From: UA16 sp002292325
Lineage (GTDB): Bacteria > Bacteroidota > Bacteroidia > Flavobacteriales_D > Sanyastnellaceae
DNA length: 64,000 bases
Assembly (NCBI GenBank): GCA_943788645.1
Contig: CALSRC010000012.1
Coordinates: forward strand, 124,001 to 188,000
Direction of reading: 5' to 3'
Shown: piece after piece, positions 8,316 through 16,787 of the stretch
Numbering within the stretch: position 1 is the first letter of the stretch
Layout: each line of letters starts with the position of its first letter
Translations under genes and position numbers: made by a program
Notes under the pieces: model-generated
Told to the model about the DNA's origin: nothing
What the model saw: the letters and a program-made list of their open reading frames with translations, nothing else
The model's database searches: none

Positions 8316-10004
8316 ATGAGCTGGAAAACACGATTTGGACTCGCAATGTCCATGGCAATCATATGCTTGGGAGTACAAGGTCAAGATGGGCGAGGACTCG
8401 AAACCCAAGTGGTCGAATTGGCACCTCCTTCGATGGAACAATTATGGGCCAGAGCATTTTGGCACGAGGAGCACACCGGCAAGACAATGCAAGGAGAAAT
8501 TCTCGCAGCGGACTGGGACTTTTTCGAGTGGGCTACGCACTCGCTTACGCCTCAAAGCGAGCAATGGACCTTGCGCCTTCGCGTAGAAGATGCCCCGGCT
8601 TTGTGTGTCTACTTTGATCAATTTCATTTGCCGGTAGGAAGCACGTTGACCTTTTCTTCAGAGGCAGGACGTTTTGCGGCACCTTACGTCGAAGGTCCGG
8701 TGGATTATCAAGAGAACAATGATCATGGATTGTGGGTGAGCGGAGAAATTCCGGGGGAAGAAGTGGTCATTCAATACACGCAACCGATGAATGCGACTGG
8801 ATCTCCTGCATTGAGAATTAACGGTGTAGGTTATTTTTTCCGCTACCTCTGGTTGGATGGCGAATACGATCTGCTGTCCGAAAACAACCGAGGGTCCGAT
8901 CCGTGTCAAGTGGATGTTATGTGCCCGGAAGGAGATGATTGGCAGTGCCAGCGCGATGCTTCTGTTCGGTTGAGAATTTCCATGGGCGGCGGAATTTATC
9001 TGTGCTCAGGGACGATGGTGAACAATACAGCAATGGATTGCCGGCAACTGCTCTTAAGTTCCTTCCACTGTGCAGATGACATGTCCGAGTCGGAGTGGGC
9101 ACTGCTTAAAGTTCGATTCAACTATGAGTACTTTGATTGTGATGGCACATCGAGCTTCAACTCGCATGTTCGAACGGGTGTGTATTTTTTGACCAGTTCG
9201 GACGACATGGTCGGAAATAACATCAACGGGTCTGACTTTCTATTGGTTGAGGTTGAGGATCCGGTATTTGCCTCCTGGACACCCTTTTATGCGGGATGGG
9301 ATGTTACAGGCTTGAGTCCAACAGAAGGTGTTGGAATTCACCATCCATCAGGCGACCGAAAAAAGATATCTACTTACACAACAACGGCTACCAATAGTAG
9401 TGTATACCACCCTGGAGCGCATTGGCGTGTGTATTGGCAGGAGACGGAGACCAATCATGGAGTCACAGAGGGAGGCTCCTCGGGATCGGCTTTGTTTGAC
9501 GAAGACCAGCGGATTGTTGGAACCCTTACGGGCGGCGCTTCTTTTTGCGATAACCCGAATGCTCCTGATTACTATGGCAAGATGAGTTACCATTGGGATG
9601 GAAACAATCCCATTTCGGAGGATGAGAAACTCTTCAACTTTTTGGATCCAATTGCGACAGGCCAAGAAATTCTGGATGGGAGCTATGTGACAGAACTCGA
9701 GGTTCCATGCGCTGAACAGAGCTTGTGCGGTGTTGTGGAAATCGAGGAGGAATGGCTGCTCTCGAACCCTTGGGCGGTGTGCCCAAATCCCGCTCGGAAT
9801 ACGATTTACATTGACTGGTCAGGTGAAATCCAAGCTGCGCACATGCGCATTTACGATCAAATGGGACGTCCAGTACTTTCCTGTGATGTACAACAGATGA
9901 CCGTACCTACGGCCGATGTGAGCAGCTTGTCGTCCGGAGCCTATTTCATCACCTTAGAAACGGAAGGAGGGGCAATGGCTACACGAAAGTTGATTATTGA
10001 GTAA
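8316..10004 (+). CDS. Secreted trypsin-like (lysyl-endopeptidase type) protease with T9SS sorting domain
   Basis: A 562-aa precursor with a signal peptide (cleavage near GVQGQ). An N-terminal ~170-residue propeptide/beta domain precedes a chymotrypsin-fold core resembling Achromobacter lysyl endopeptidase. The predicted triad is His251 (SSFHC), Asp307 (GSDFLLVEV) and Ser389 (GGSSGSALF). The usual 'TAAHC' is replaced by SSFHC, but the lysyl endopeptidases also deviate here. Many Cys suggest disulfides. The last ~80 residues are a type A T9SS sorting domain (NPARNTIYIDW to SGAYFITLETEGG...ATRKLIIE), so the enzyme should be secreted through the outer membrane and its tail removed. The 5' region is divergent from the S41 protease. 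It converges with mutS2, 12 bases away. Confidence 0.87.
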   Translation: MSWKTRFGLAMSMAIICLGVQGQDGRGLETQVVELAPPSMEQLWARAFWHEEHTGKTMQGEILAADWDFFEWATHSLTPQSEQWTLRLRVEDAPALCVYFDQFHLPVGSTLTFSSEAGRFAAPYVEGPVDYQENNDHGLWVSGEIPGEEVVIQYTQPMNATGSPALRINGVGYFFRYLWLDGEYDLLSENNRGSDPCQVDVMCPEGDDWQCQRDASVRLRISMGGGIYLCSGTMVNNTAMDCRQLLLSSFHCADDMSESEWALLKVRFNYEYFDCDGTSSFNSHVRTGVYFLTSSDDMVGNNINGSDFLLVEVEDPVFASWTPFYAGWDVTGLSPTEGVGIHHPSGDRKKISTYTTTATNSSVYHPGAHWRVYWQETETNHGVTEGGSSGSALFDEDQRIVGTLTGGASFCDNPNAPDYYGKMSYHWDGNNPISEDEKLFNFLDPIATGQEILDGSYVTELEVPCAEQSLCGVVEIEEEWLLSNPWAVCPNPARNTIYIDWSGEIQAAHMRIYDQMGRPVLSCDVQQMTVPTADVSSLSSGAYFITLETEGGAMATRKLIIE

Positions 10005-10016
10005 CAGCGCAGTTCC

Positions 10017-12185
10017 TCAGTTCGCAACCCACGATAGTTTTTCCAATTCAATCTTGGTTTTGAAGGCTCCAAAAAGGACAGTCGCACTGTTCCCGTGGAC
10101 TTTTAAAACCTCACCGCGTTCTTTGCCTCCATTTCTGAGACGCACGGTCGAACCGACCTTGATGCGCTCTGTGAAATGCTTGGGTCGGCGTTTTGCAGCA
10201 CGGGCTTCTTGCGCCTTTTGTTTTGCTCTTTTTGCTGCACCGGCCTCCAAATACTTTGTCCTCTCGACAGCTAGATATTTCTGCACGTCCTGAAGCAAGG
10301 GTTTGTTTTTGCTCCCGGGATCAAAGCGATCGATGAACTGCTGAAGCTTGCGACCTCGATGCAATGCGTCATTGTTCTCTTCGGTTAGTGATTGCTGATG
10401 CACTGCACGCTCGTTGATGTGCTGTTCGCGTTGGGCCATTTCTGCCTTGGAACGTTCAAGTTCCAGCTCTTTCTTTAAATGCCGATCGGTCACACGCGCT
10501 AACGTGTTCTTTTCCTTTTGCAATTCTGAAATCAATGCGTCTAGCTTGACTTTCTTGCCATCCAGCTTGCCTTTGGCGCGTTCGATTAATTCAGGGGCAA
10601 TTCCATTGATGTGGGCCACCTCGAAGGTGAAAGAGCTTCCAGGAGGACCGACGTCCAATTTGAATAGCGGTTGAAGGGACTCCTGGTCGAACCGCATGCT
10701 CCCATTGATGGCTTCCGGTAACTGTGCCGCTCGGGTTTTGATGTTCGCGTAATGCGTCGTGATCACCCCAAACACTTTCCGTTTGTAGAGCTCTTCGAAG
10801 AAAACTTCGGCCAGAGCACCACCCAATTCGGGGTCTGAACCCGTACCAAATTCATCTAAGAGCAAAAGAGATTTTGCGTCCGCGACGTCCAAGAACCGCT
10901 TCATTCTGTTCAATCGGTAGCTGTATGTGCTCAATTGATTCTCGATGCTTTGGTTGTCTCCGATGTCGGTTAGGATTGAATTGAAACAACCCATTTCGCT
11001 GTTCGGATGAGCAGGCACCAGCAGTCCACTCTGAAGCATCACCTGCAATAGTCCAACCGTCTTCAGTGTAATGGATTTTCCACCGGCGTTGGGCCCTGAA
11101 ATGACCAAGATGCGCGCCTTGGAATTCAGGGATACCGTTTGAGGCTCAGTGGTCAGCCCTTTGGCTGTATTCTGCATCGCTAGCAACGGATGGTAGGCTT
11201 GAATGAGGTGGAAGTTGGGAGCGTTTCGAAGTCCGGGTAAATCGGCGTTCATTTCGCTTGCTAGTTGGCTTTTGGCCCTCAGCCAGTCGAGCTCAACGAG
11301 GATTTGATGGGTGATTTTGAGCTGCGGTAAAAAATGCCTGATCTGTTTGGTTAACGCTCGCAGAATGCGATGAATTTCTTTTCGCTCATCATCCTGTAGC
11401 ATTTCCAACTCAAAATTCAATGAAACGGTCGAGGCTGGTTCAATGAAGGTGATGGAAGCATTTTTAGATTGCCCTAGAGCAGTGCCTGATATCTTGCGTT
11501 TGTGGGTGCTGTTAACGGCCAGCACGCGGCGGTTATTGATGAACCCCTCCTTGGTATCAGCCAGCCAACCTCGTTCTTGATTGCGTTTGAGTTCCTTCAC
11601 GAATTGACGGTTGAGGGTTCGGCGCAATCGTATGCCTTCCTCGCGGATTTGAATCAACTTCGGCGATGCGTTGCTGCGCACTTGTCCTTTGGCGTCAAAC
11701 ACGCCATCGATGGCTTGAGGCAATTCTAAGTTGGACGAAGCGTCGGCAATGAGTTGACAAAGGTTCGGGAACGACTCATCCTCTCCTTGTAGCGAGTCAA
11801 TCACCTCATTGACCGTCAAAGTCGCCGTTCGAATGCGAGCAAACCCTGTTTCATCGAGAACAGCATCACGTATGGCGAGTCGGTCATTGTCAGCGGCAAT
11901 CTCCTCGCACCCGACTGCTGGGAACGTTTTCCCTTCACGCCGGATATCTAAGAATTCTTTGGTTCGCTCGAGCGCTTGACGCCATTGCTTGGGTCGGATG
12001 CTCGGATGCAGTGATTCTGCACGTTGAATGGTCGTCGGATTGTGACAGTGATTCAGGAGCAGAACTTTGACGACATCGAACTCCAAATCTTGTGCGGTTT
12101 GTTCGTCGAAATGTGGCATAAATCCTGCATGCCGCGCGCGTTGTGCAGCATCCTTTGGGTGCATTTGTTTCGAGGAATTACTCAT
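10017..12185 (-). CDS. mutS2: MutS2 family ATPase (without Smr domain)
   Basis: A 722-aa MutS-family protein lacking the mismatch-recognition domains of MutS1. The N-terminal core and clamp helices lead to the ATPase with Walker A GPNAGGKSITLKT (about residues 364-371) and Walker B LLLLDEFGTGSDPELGG, then ITTHYANIK. After it come a charged coiled coil (~560-650) and a KOW-like end (KVGSTVRLRNGGKERGEVLKV). The C-terminal Smr endonuclease domain of Bacillus-type MutS2 is missing; the protein simply ends after the KOW-like segment. MutS2 acts in recombination control or collided-ribosome rescue, depending on species. The start is the ATG 1 base after the miaA stop; the ORF is open upstream but inside miaA. 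Confidence 0.9.
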   Translation of the reverse strand: MSNSSKQMHPKDAAQRARHAGFMPHFDEQTAQDLEFDVVKVLLLNHCHNPTTIQRAESLHPSIRPKQWRQALERTKEFLDIRREGKTFPAVGCEEIAADNDRLAIRDAVLDETGFARIRTATLTVNEVIDSLQGEDESFPNLCQLIADASSNLELPQAIDGVFDAKGQVRSNASPKLIQIREEGIRLRRTLNRQFVKELKRNQERGWLADTKEGFINNRRVLAVNSTHKRKISGTALGQSKNASITFIEPASTVSLNFELEMLQDDERKEIHRILRALTKQIRHFLPQLKITHQILVELDWLRAKSQLASEMNADLPGLRNAPNFHLIQAYHPLLAMQNTAKGLTTEPQTVSLNSKARILVISGPNAGGKSITLKTVGLLQVMLQSGLLVPAHPNSEMGCFNSILTDIGDNQSIENQLSTYSYRLNRMKRFLDVADAKSLLLLDEFGTGSDPELGGALAEVFFEELYKRKVFGVITTHYANIKTRAAQLPEAINGSMRFDQESLQPLFKLDVGPPGSSFTFEVAHINGIAPELIERAKGKLDGKKVKLDALISELQKEKNTLARVTDRHLKKELELERSKAEMAQREQHINERAVHQQSLTEENNDALHRGRKLQQFIDRFDPGSKNKPLLQDVQKYLAVERTKYLEAGAAKRAKQKAQEARAAKRRPKHFTERIKVGSTVRLRNGGKERGEVLKVHGNSATVLFGAFKTKIELEKLSWVAN

Positions 12186-12186
12186 C

Positions 12187-13191
12187 TTACTGGGATCCCG
12201 AATGGACCAATGGCTGAGCGAAATGCCAGCGACGTTTCCCACATTCAACGCGCAAAGCCTCAGCAATGTTCTCTCCGTCCGATGCATCGAACCATTGTAT
12301 TCCATTCGTTTTTTGAAACCACGTCATTTGGCGCTTAGCGAATTGCCGGGTGCGCATTTGGATTTCATCCTGAACAGCGGACAAAGAACATTCGTTGTTG
12401 AAATAGGGCGGCCACTCTCGAAATCCTACCGTACGCAGCGCATTGGTATCCCTCAGATGCTGAAGGGCGCGAACCTCCTCTTCGAGTCCTGCTTTGATCA
12501 TGTTTTCTACCCGCAGGTTGATGCGTGAGTGCAGAGATTCACGGTCCATTTGAAGCCCCCCAATCCAGATGTCGTAGGGTCGCTCCTGAGGGACTTGGTT
12601 GTGAAAACTTGAGAAAGGCCTGCCTGAAATAATGCACACTTCCAGTGCTCGGATGACGCGCTGCGGATTTTGCGCATCCATCTTCTCCAAATGAACGGGG
12701 TCACGCTGGGCCAATTCATCGACGAGCGGTCCAAGACCGTACAATTCAAATCGCTCATTTAACTGTGAACGAACGGACGGATCCGTAGGAATGTCATCGA
12801 GTCCCTCGATTAAGGCTTTGACGTACAATCCACTCCCGCCAGCAAGAACCGCGGTGCGGTGGTGCTGGAACCAATGGTCGAGCCAGGCCGATGCTTCCTT
12901 TTCGAATTGGCCAGCACTGTAAGCTGAGTCAGGCTCAACAAAGTCCACAAAGTGATGGGTTATTTCTGCGCGTTCTTCGGCCGTGGGAGTCGCGGTGCCA
13001 ATCGGCATTCGCCGATAAATTTGGCGCGAGTCTGCATTGACGATTTCGGTATTCAGTGCCCGAGCTATCTCGATCGCCCAGCGAGTTTTTCCCACCGCGG
13101 TAGGTCCGACCAATACGATGAGCAATGGCCGCTCATTCGGCTGAATTGGAGCGGCTACGGAGGTGAGGTGTTCGAGCGGCGAATCAGCCAT
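12187..13191 (-). CDS. miaA: tRNA dimethylallyltransferase
   Basis: MiaA adds a dimethylallyl group to N6 of A37 in tRNAs that read UNN codons. Its 334 aa show the P-loop VGPTAVGKT (28-36), the NADSRQIYRRMPIGTATPT segment that binds the substrates, AGGSGLYVKALIEGLDDIP, the NPQRVIRALEV motif, TVGFREW and TRQFAKRQMTWFQ, all hallmark MiaA motifs. The length is normal (about 300-330). The ATG shares its A with the TAA of the upstream pRiA4b-like gene (TAATG), so translation is coupled, and mutS2 begins 1 base after its stop. All four genes from 14111 down to 10017 form one operon. Confidence 0.97.
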   Translation of the reverse strand: MADSPLEHLTSVAAPIQPNERPLLIVLVGPTAVGKTRWAIEIARALNTEIVNADSRQIYRRMPIGTATPTAEERAEITHHFVDFVEPDSAYSAGQFEKEASAWLDHWFQHHRTAVLAGGSGLYVKALIEGLDDIPTDPSVRSQLNERFELYGLGPLVDELAQRDPVHLEKMDAQNPQRVIRALEVCIISGRPFSSFHNQVPQERPYDIWIGGLQMDRESLHSRINLRVENMIKAGLEEEVRALQHLRDTNALRTVGFREWPPYFNNECSLSAVQDEIQMRTRQFAKRQMTWFQKTNGIQWFDASDGENIAEALRVECGKRRWHFAQPLVHSGSQ

Positions 13192-13778
13192 TAAAAAATA
13201 TCGTCGTAGTCGTCGATGTTCTCCATGCCGTTTGAAGGGTCCTCCTCTCCGTCATCAGCGAGGTAGGCATCGAGCTCAGGGTCGCCCGTGCTGGTGGCCT
13301 TGTCGCCCGACTTGGCCTCTTCTCCAAAAACGTCAGAAAACAATTCTGCGTCATCCAATCCTTCAGGCTCTCGGCTCATTGGATGCGGCGTCTCTCCAAA
13401 CTCCAACATCAACCGCGGATATTCCGTTTGTTTTTCAGCAGGCCCAATGGAAATGGGTTCAAGGTAAAAACACCACATACGGAGGTAATCGTAAACATAG
13501 AGCCCTCGGGAATTTTGAGAAGGAACAATGTCCCGGACTTTTGCAGATTCCATCGAAGGCAATTCAGGAGACATGGCCATCAAAGGAAATTCGTCTCCTT
13601 TGTCCCACGCATCATTGCTTCTGTAGAAGGAGGCCATCTCGTGCGCATCGTTCCAATTGAATGCATCCAAAGTGGCCAAATGCAAGTGCATCAGCGGTGC
13701 ATCCATTTCAATTTCAATGTCCCGGAATATATCCTGTTCCACGTCCAGGATCACACGAAGTTTGACAATCTCCTCCAT
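13191..13778 (-). CDS. Plasmid pRiA4b ORF-3-like protein
   Basis: A 195-aa acidic protein of the pRiA4b ORF-3-like family (often labelled IS1096 passenger protein). The pattern is VKLRVILDVEQDIFRDIEI, then HLHLATLDAFNWNDAHEMAS, then LYVYDYLRMWCFYLE, matching the 'R.i.v....l..lh..i..af.w...H...F' and 'Y.YDfGD.w' blocks of the family. The last ~55 residues are Asp/Glu-rich and probably disordered (DDYDDIF end). No biochemical role is known, and despite the name nothing here suggests a plasmid or transposon. It lies between ytxJ (3 bases) and miaA (overlapping stop/start), an arrangement that suggests a chromosomal housekeeping role. Confidence 0.82.
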   Translation of the reverse strand: MEEIVKLRVILDVEQDIFRDIEIEMDAPLMHLHLATLDAFNWNDAHEMASFYRSNDAWDKGDEFPLMAMSPELPSMESAKVRDIVPSQNSRGLYVYDYLRMWCFYLEPISIGPAEKQTEYPRLMLEFGETPHPMSREPEGLDDAELFSDVFGEEAKSGDKATSTGDPELDAYLADDGEEDPSNGMENIDDYDDIF

Positions 13779-13781
13779 GGG

Positions 13782-14111
13782 TTAAAGATACGGTTTCAAT
13801 TCAACTGGGTCGATGGCCGAGTGATTGGCGTGATGCAGCGCTTTACCCTTGGAGACAAAAATCAATTGAGGAGACTGATGTTCGATGCTCAAGTCGGATG
13901 CAATGGCCTGACTGACCTCCCGATGGCTGAGTAAATCTAAGAGCAGAGGCCGAACGTTGTCAGGTAAATCCCAGCGTTGTTCCGTCAGTTTTAAAGCCAT
14001 ACGACTGATACTACAACGTGTGCTGTGTTTGAAGACGACGATGGGGCTTTCATCCGAATTCTTGAACGCCTCGTTCCAATCTTCTACAGTTTCCAATGTT
14101 ATCCAATCCAT
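13782..14111 (-). CDS. ytxJ: Bacilliredoxin-like YtxJ
   Basis: A 109-aa thioredoxin-fold protein of the YtxJ (DUF2847) family, proposed monothiol bacilliredoxins that remove bacillithiol from protein cysteines. The key stretch is VVFKHSTRCSISRMAL with the single active Cys in TRCSIS, followed by LLDLLSHREVSQAIASDL, then HQSPQLIFVSKGK with the cis-Pro region (SPQ) typical of the fold, and HHANHSAI. The ATG at 14111 is chosen because a promoter-like TATTTTTG (14133-14140, minus strand) lies upstream of it, whereas the first possible ATG (14144) would precede the transcript start. It is the first gene of the ytxJ-orf-miaA-mutS2 operon. Confidence 0.88.
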   Translation of the reverse strand: MDWITLETVEDWNEAFKNSDESPIVVFKHSTRCSISRMALKLTEQRWDLPDNVRPLLLDLLSHREVSQAIASDLSIEHQSPQLIFVSKGKALHHANHSAIDPVELKPYL

Positions 14112-14132
14112 TTGATGCGGTAAATTTGCCCA

Positions 14133-14140
14133 CAAAAATA
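14133..14140 (-). promoter_or_regulatory. -7 promoter element of the ytxJ-miaA-mutS2 operon
   Basis: TATTTTTG on the minus strand is an exact TAnnTTTG match, 21 bases before the ATG at 14111. No TTG is seen at the expected upstream spacing. Confidence 0.4.
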
Positions 14141-14149
14141 CCACGTCCC

Positions 14150-14683
14150 ATGGACACTCGATTCATAAAAATTCCTCTGGCCGCTGCAAGCTTGGCCTAT
14201 GCCGTCCACCTTTTTATGAAAGGTCAAATCGGAAGCGGCATCGGAATGGTGTTGGTCACCGTAGTGCTCATCTTGGTGACGCTGCAAAGCATGCGTTTGC
14301 TGATGGCTTTTGTAAGCCTCCGACAACAAAAAATGGACGACGCCCGAAAGTGGATTGGGCGCGTAAATCCCAAACACTTGTGGCCCAGGCGCAGAGGCTA
14401 CTGGTACTTTTTGTCAGGAAGCTTGATGATGGAGCACAATATGAACGATGCAGAGAAACTGCTGAAAGAATCGCTTGAAGTTGGTTTGAAGCAAGATCAC
14501 GACAAGGCAGCAGTCAAGCTCAACTTAGCCGTAGTCGCTTCGGCGAAGCGAAAACCAAAGCTCGCAAAAGCCTTGCTTGTCGAATGCAAGCGTTTGGACA
14601 CAAAAGGCATGCTCAAGAAAGACATTAAGCAGGTGGAAGCTGCCATTCGCAATCCGGCGCAGATGCGCATGAGAGGTCGCTGA
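14150..14683 (+). CDS. Small membrane protein with TPR-like helical tail
   Basis: A 177-aa protein that I do not recognise by name. Two adjacent hydrophobic segments near the N-terminus (IPLAAASLAYAVHLFMKG and IGMVLVTVVLILVTLQSM) form a membrane hairpin. The rest is soluble and basic, with a TPR-like pattern (YFLSGSLMMEHNMNDAEKLL, then AAVKLNLAVVASAKRKPKLA). It resembles conserved hypothetical proteins of Bacteroidota that may gather proteins at the membrane; this is inference. The start at 14150 (MDTRFIKI) gives a natural cytoplasmic N-terminus. The upstream ORF start at 14096 would overlap the divergent ytxJ start. Confidence 0.65.
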   Translation: MDTRFIKIPLAAASLAYAVHLFMKGQIGSGIGMVLVTVVLILVTLQSMRLLMAFVSLRQQKMDDARKWIGRVNPKHLWPRRRGYWYFLSGSLMMEHNMNDAEKLLKESLEVGLKQDHDKAAVKLNLAVVASAKRKPKLAKALLVECKRLDTKGMLKKDIKQVEAAIRNPAQMRMRGR

Positions 14684-14697
14684 TCCTGCGTTTCCTG

Positions 14698-16713
14698 TTA
14701 TGCGTTCAACACGGACGCAATGGATTCATCAATGCGGGCATTCGCAAGAAACTGACGTTCCAAATTTTCGGCAAAAGGGAACGCGGTATCCAAACCCGCG
14801 ACCCGATGAACGGGTGCATCTAGATCTTTCCAGCACATCTCTTGAATTCGAGAACTGATTTCTGCTCCGATGCCACCCGTCATGGTGTCTTCGTGGAGTA
14901 CAATGACCCGATTCGTTTTGCGCACGCTCTCTGAAACGGCTTGTTCATCCCACGGAAGCAACGATCGTAAGTCGATGATTTCAATGGAGGCCGACGAATC
15001 ATTGGCCGCCGTTTGAGCCCACTGAACGCCCAATCCATAAGTCACAATGGTCAAATCTGTTCCGGGTTGCACGATTCTAGCTGAGCCGATCTCTACACTA
15101 AAAAGATTCTCATCCACAGGACCGCTCAAGGATCGATACAGAAATTTGTGCTCAAAAAACAAAACCGGATTCGGGTCCTCAAACGAGCGAAGCAATAGCC
15201 CTTTGGCATCCTCCGGTGTTGAGGGATAGACAATCTTGAGCCCTGGTACATGAAAGAACCAAGCCTCTGTTGACTGACTATGAAAGGGTCCCGCGCCGAC
15301 ATTGCCGCCGGTTGGCATCCGAACGACGACATCAGCGTTTTGTCCCCAGCGCCAGTGAATTTTTGCGAGGTTGTTCACGATTTGGTTGAATCCAACCGTG
15401 ACAAAATCACTGAATTGCATTTCCATCATGGACTTTTTGCCCTGTATGCTCAAACCGAGCGCAGCTCCGACGATAGCGGATTCACATAGTGGAGTGTTTC
15501 GGACGCGCTCTTTACCGAATCGCTCGACAAATCCATCGGTGACCTTGAAGACTCCCCCGTACTCAGCAATGTCTTGGCCCATGAGAACGAGGTCAGGGTA
15601 AGCCTCCATGGCTTGTCCCAACCCTTCATGGATGGCATCGATCATGCGCAATTCCCGATCGGTCGAGCGCGGATGACCCCACTGGCTCGGGGGCACTTCG
15701 GCAAAACGGTCGAGCATTTCACTTTCCAATGAAGCCTCGATGGCGGGCTCCATGGCAGCAGCCTTCAAACCCTCTTTGATGGAGGATGAATGCCGAGATT
15801 CCACGTCTGAAATGTGGTCCGGCTGTAAGATGCCTTCTGCGATGCACCACGTTCTAAATTGTTCTACGGGATCAATTTGGCCCCAATGCTCAATCAATCC
15901 CTCTGGATAGTATTTGGTTCCAGAAGCTTCCTCGTGTCCTCGCATCCGAAATGTCTTGAATTCCAAGAGGATGGGACGTGGATTCTGACGAATGGATTCA
16001 GCGGCTTCCTTCACCGCATGGTATACCGCAAGTACATCATTGCCATCCACTTGAATCGCATCTTTCGAAGGGATGCCATAGCCAATGGCTTTATCGGTAA
16101 AATGTTCGAACCGAAACTGCTCATTGGAAGGCGTAGACAATCCCCAAGCGTTGTTTTCAATCCCAATGATCACCGGCAACTGCCACACGGCAGCGACATT
16201 GATTGCCTCGTGAAAGTCACCTTCAGAAGCTCCACCGTCACCGGTAAATACCAAGGTTGCCTTGCCGCTCTTCTCCAATTTGTTGGCGAGTGCAATGCCA
16301 TCCGCGATGCCCAGTTGTGGACCCAGATGCGATATCATGCCGACGATGTGGTGTTCTTTGGAGCCAAAATGAAACGAGCGATCCCGTCCTTTTGTGAACC
16401 CATTCGCTTTACCTTGGAATTGAGAGAATAGCCGATCCAACGGAATGCCGCGGGTTGTGAAAACACCTAGATTTCGGTGCATGGGTAGAATGAACTCATC
16501 GGCTTTCAAGGCGGCCGTGGATCCAACGGATATGGCCTCTTGGCCCATTCCACTGAACCACTTGGAAATTTTGCCTTGCCGCAATTGACTCAGCATTTTT
16601 TCCTCCACCATCCGAGGGAGCATCAATTGGTCGTACAGCTCACGGATGGCTTGATCACTGAGGTCACGCCGATTGAAGGCCAAAGGATTGTAGGGGAAGT
16701 CTGGTTGGGCCAT
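14698..16713 (-). CDS. Branched-chain 2-oxoacid dehydrogenase E1, fused alpha-beta
   Basis: A 671-aa thiamine-diphosphate enzyme in which E1 alpha (about 1-330) and E1 beta (about 345-671) are one chain. The alpha half has the TPP motif from GDGGASEGDF to ENNAWG (family GDG...NN), plus FRMRGHEEASGTKYYPEG. The beta half has MGQDIAEYGGVFKVTDG, GAALGLSIQGKKSMMEMQFS, TGGNVGAGPFHSQSTEAWF and RVAGLDTAFPFAENLE. The sequence resembles 2-oxoisovalerate dehydrogenases, which decarboxylate branched-chain oxoacids and feed E2; the E2 and E3 genes are not in this window. A minus-strand TAACTTCG (16729-16736) lies 15 bases before the ATG and may be its -7 element. Confidence 0.9.
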   Translation of the reverse strand: MAQPDFPYNPLAFNRRDLSDQAIRELYDQLMLPRMVEEKMLSQLRQGKISKWFSGMGQEAISVGSTAALKADEFILPMHRNLGVFTTRGIPLDRLFSQFQGKANGFTKGRDRSFHFGSKEHHIVGMISHLGPQLGIADGIALANKLEKSGKATLVFTGDGGASEGDFHEAINVAAVWQLPVIIGIENNAWGLSTPSNEQFRFEHFTDKAIGYGIPSKDAIQVDGNDVLAVYHAVKEAAESIRQNPRPILLEFKTFRMRGHEEASGTKYYPEGLIEHWGQIDPVEQFRTWCIAEGILQPDHISDVESRHSSSIKEGLKAAAMEPAIEASLESEMLDRFAEVPPSQWGHPRSTDRELRMIDAIHEGLGQAMEAYPDLVLMGQDIAEYGGVFKVTDGFVERFGKERVRNTPLCESAIVGAALGLSIQGKKSMMEMQFSDFVTVGFNQIVNNLAKIHWRWGQNADVVVRMPTGGNVGAGPFHSQSTEAWFFHVPGLKIVYPSTPEDAKGLLLRSFEDPNPVLFFEHKFLYRSLSGPVDENLFSVEIGSARIVQPGTDLTIVTYGLGVQWAQTAANDSSASIEIIDLRSLLPWDEQAVSESVRKTNRVIVLHEDTMTGGIGAEISSRIQEMCWKDLDAPVHRVAGLDTAFPFAENLERQFLANARIDESIASVLNA

Positions 16714-16775
16714 GGGTCAAATTCATGACGAAGTTAAGTGTTCGGCGTTCAAGCTGATTCGGGTTAACTCGGGTT

Positions 16776-16783
16776 TATCTTCG
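16776..16783 (+). promoter_or_regulatory. -7-like element, 4 nt before a start codon
   Basis: TATCTTCG (TAnnTTYG) followed by TCGC and the ATG at 16788. No matching -33 TTG is evident. One of six cases in the window with identical 4-base spacing to ATG. Confidence 0.35.
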
Positions 16784-16787
16784 TCGC

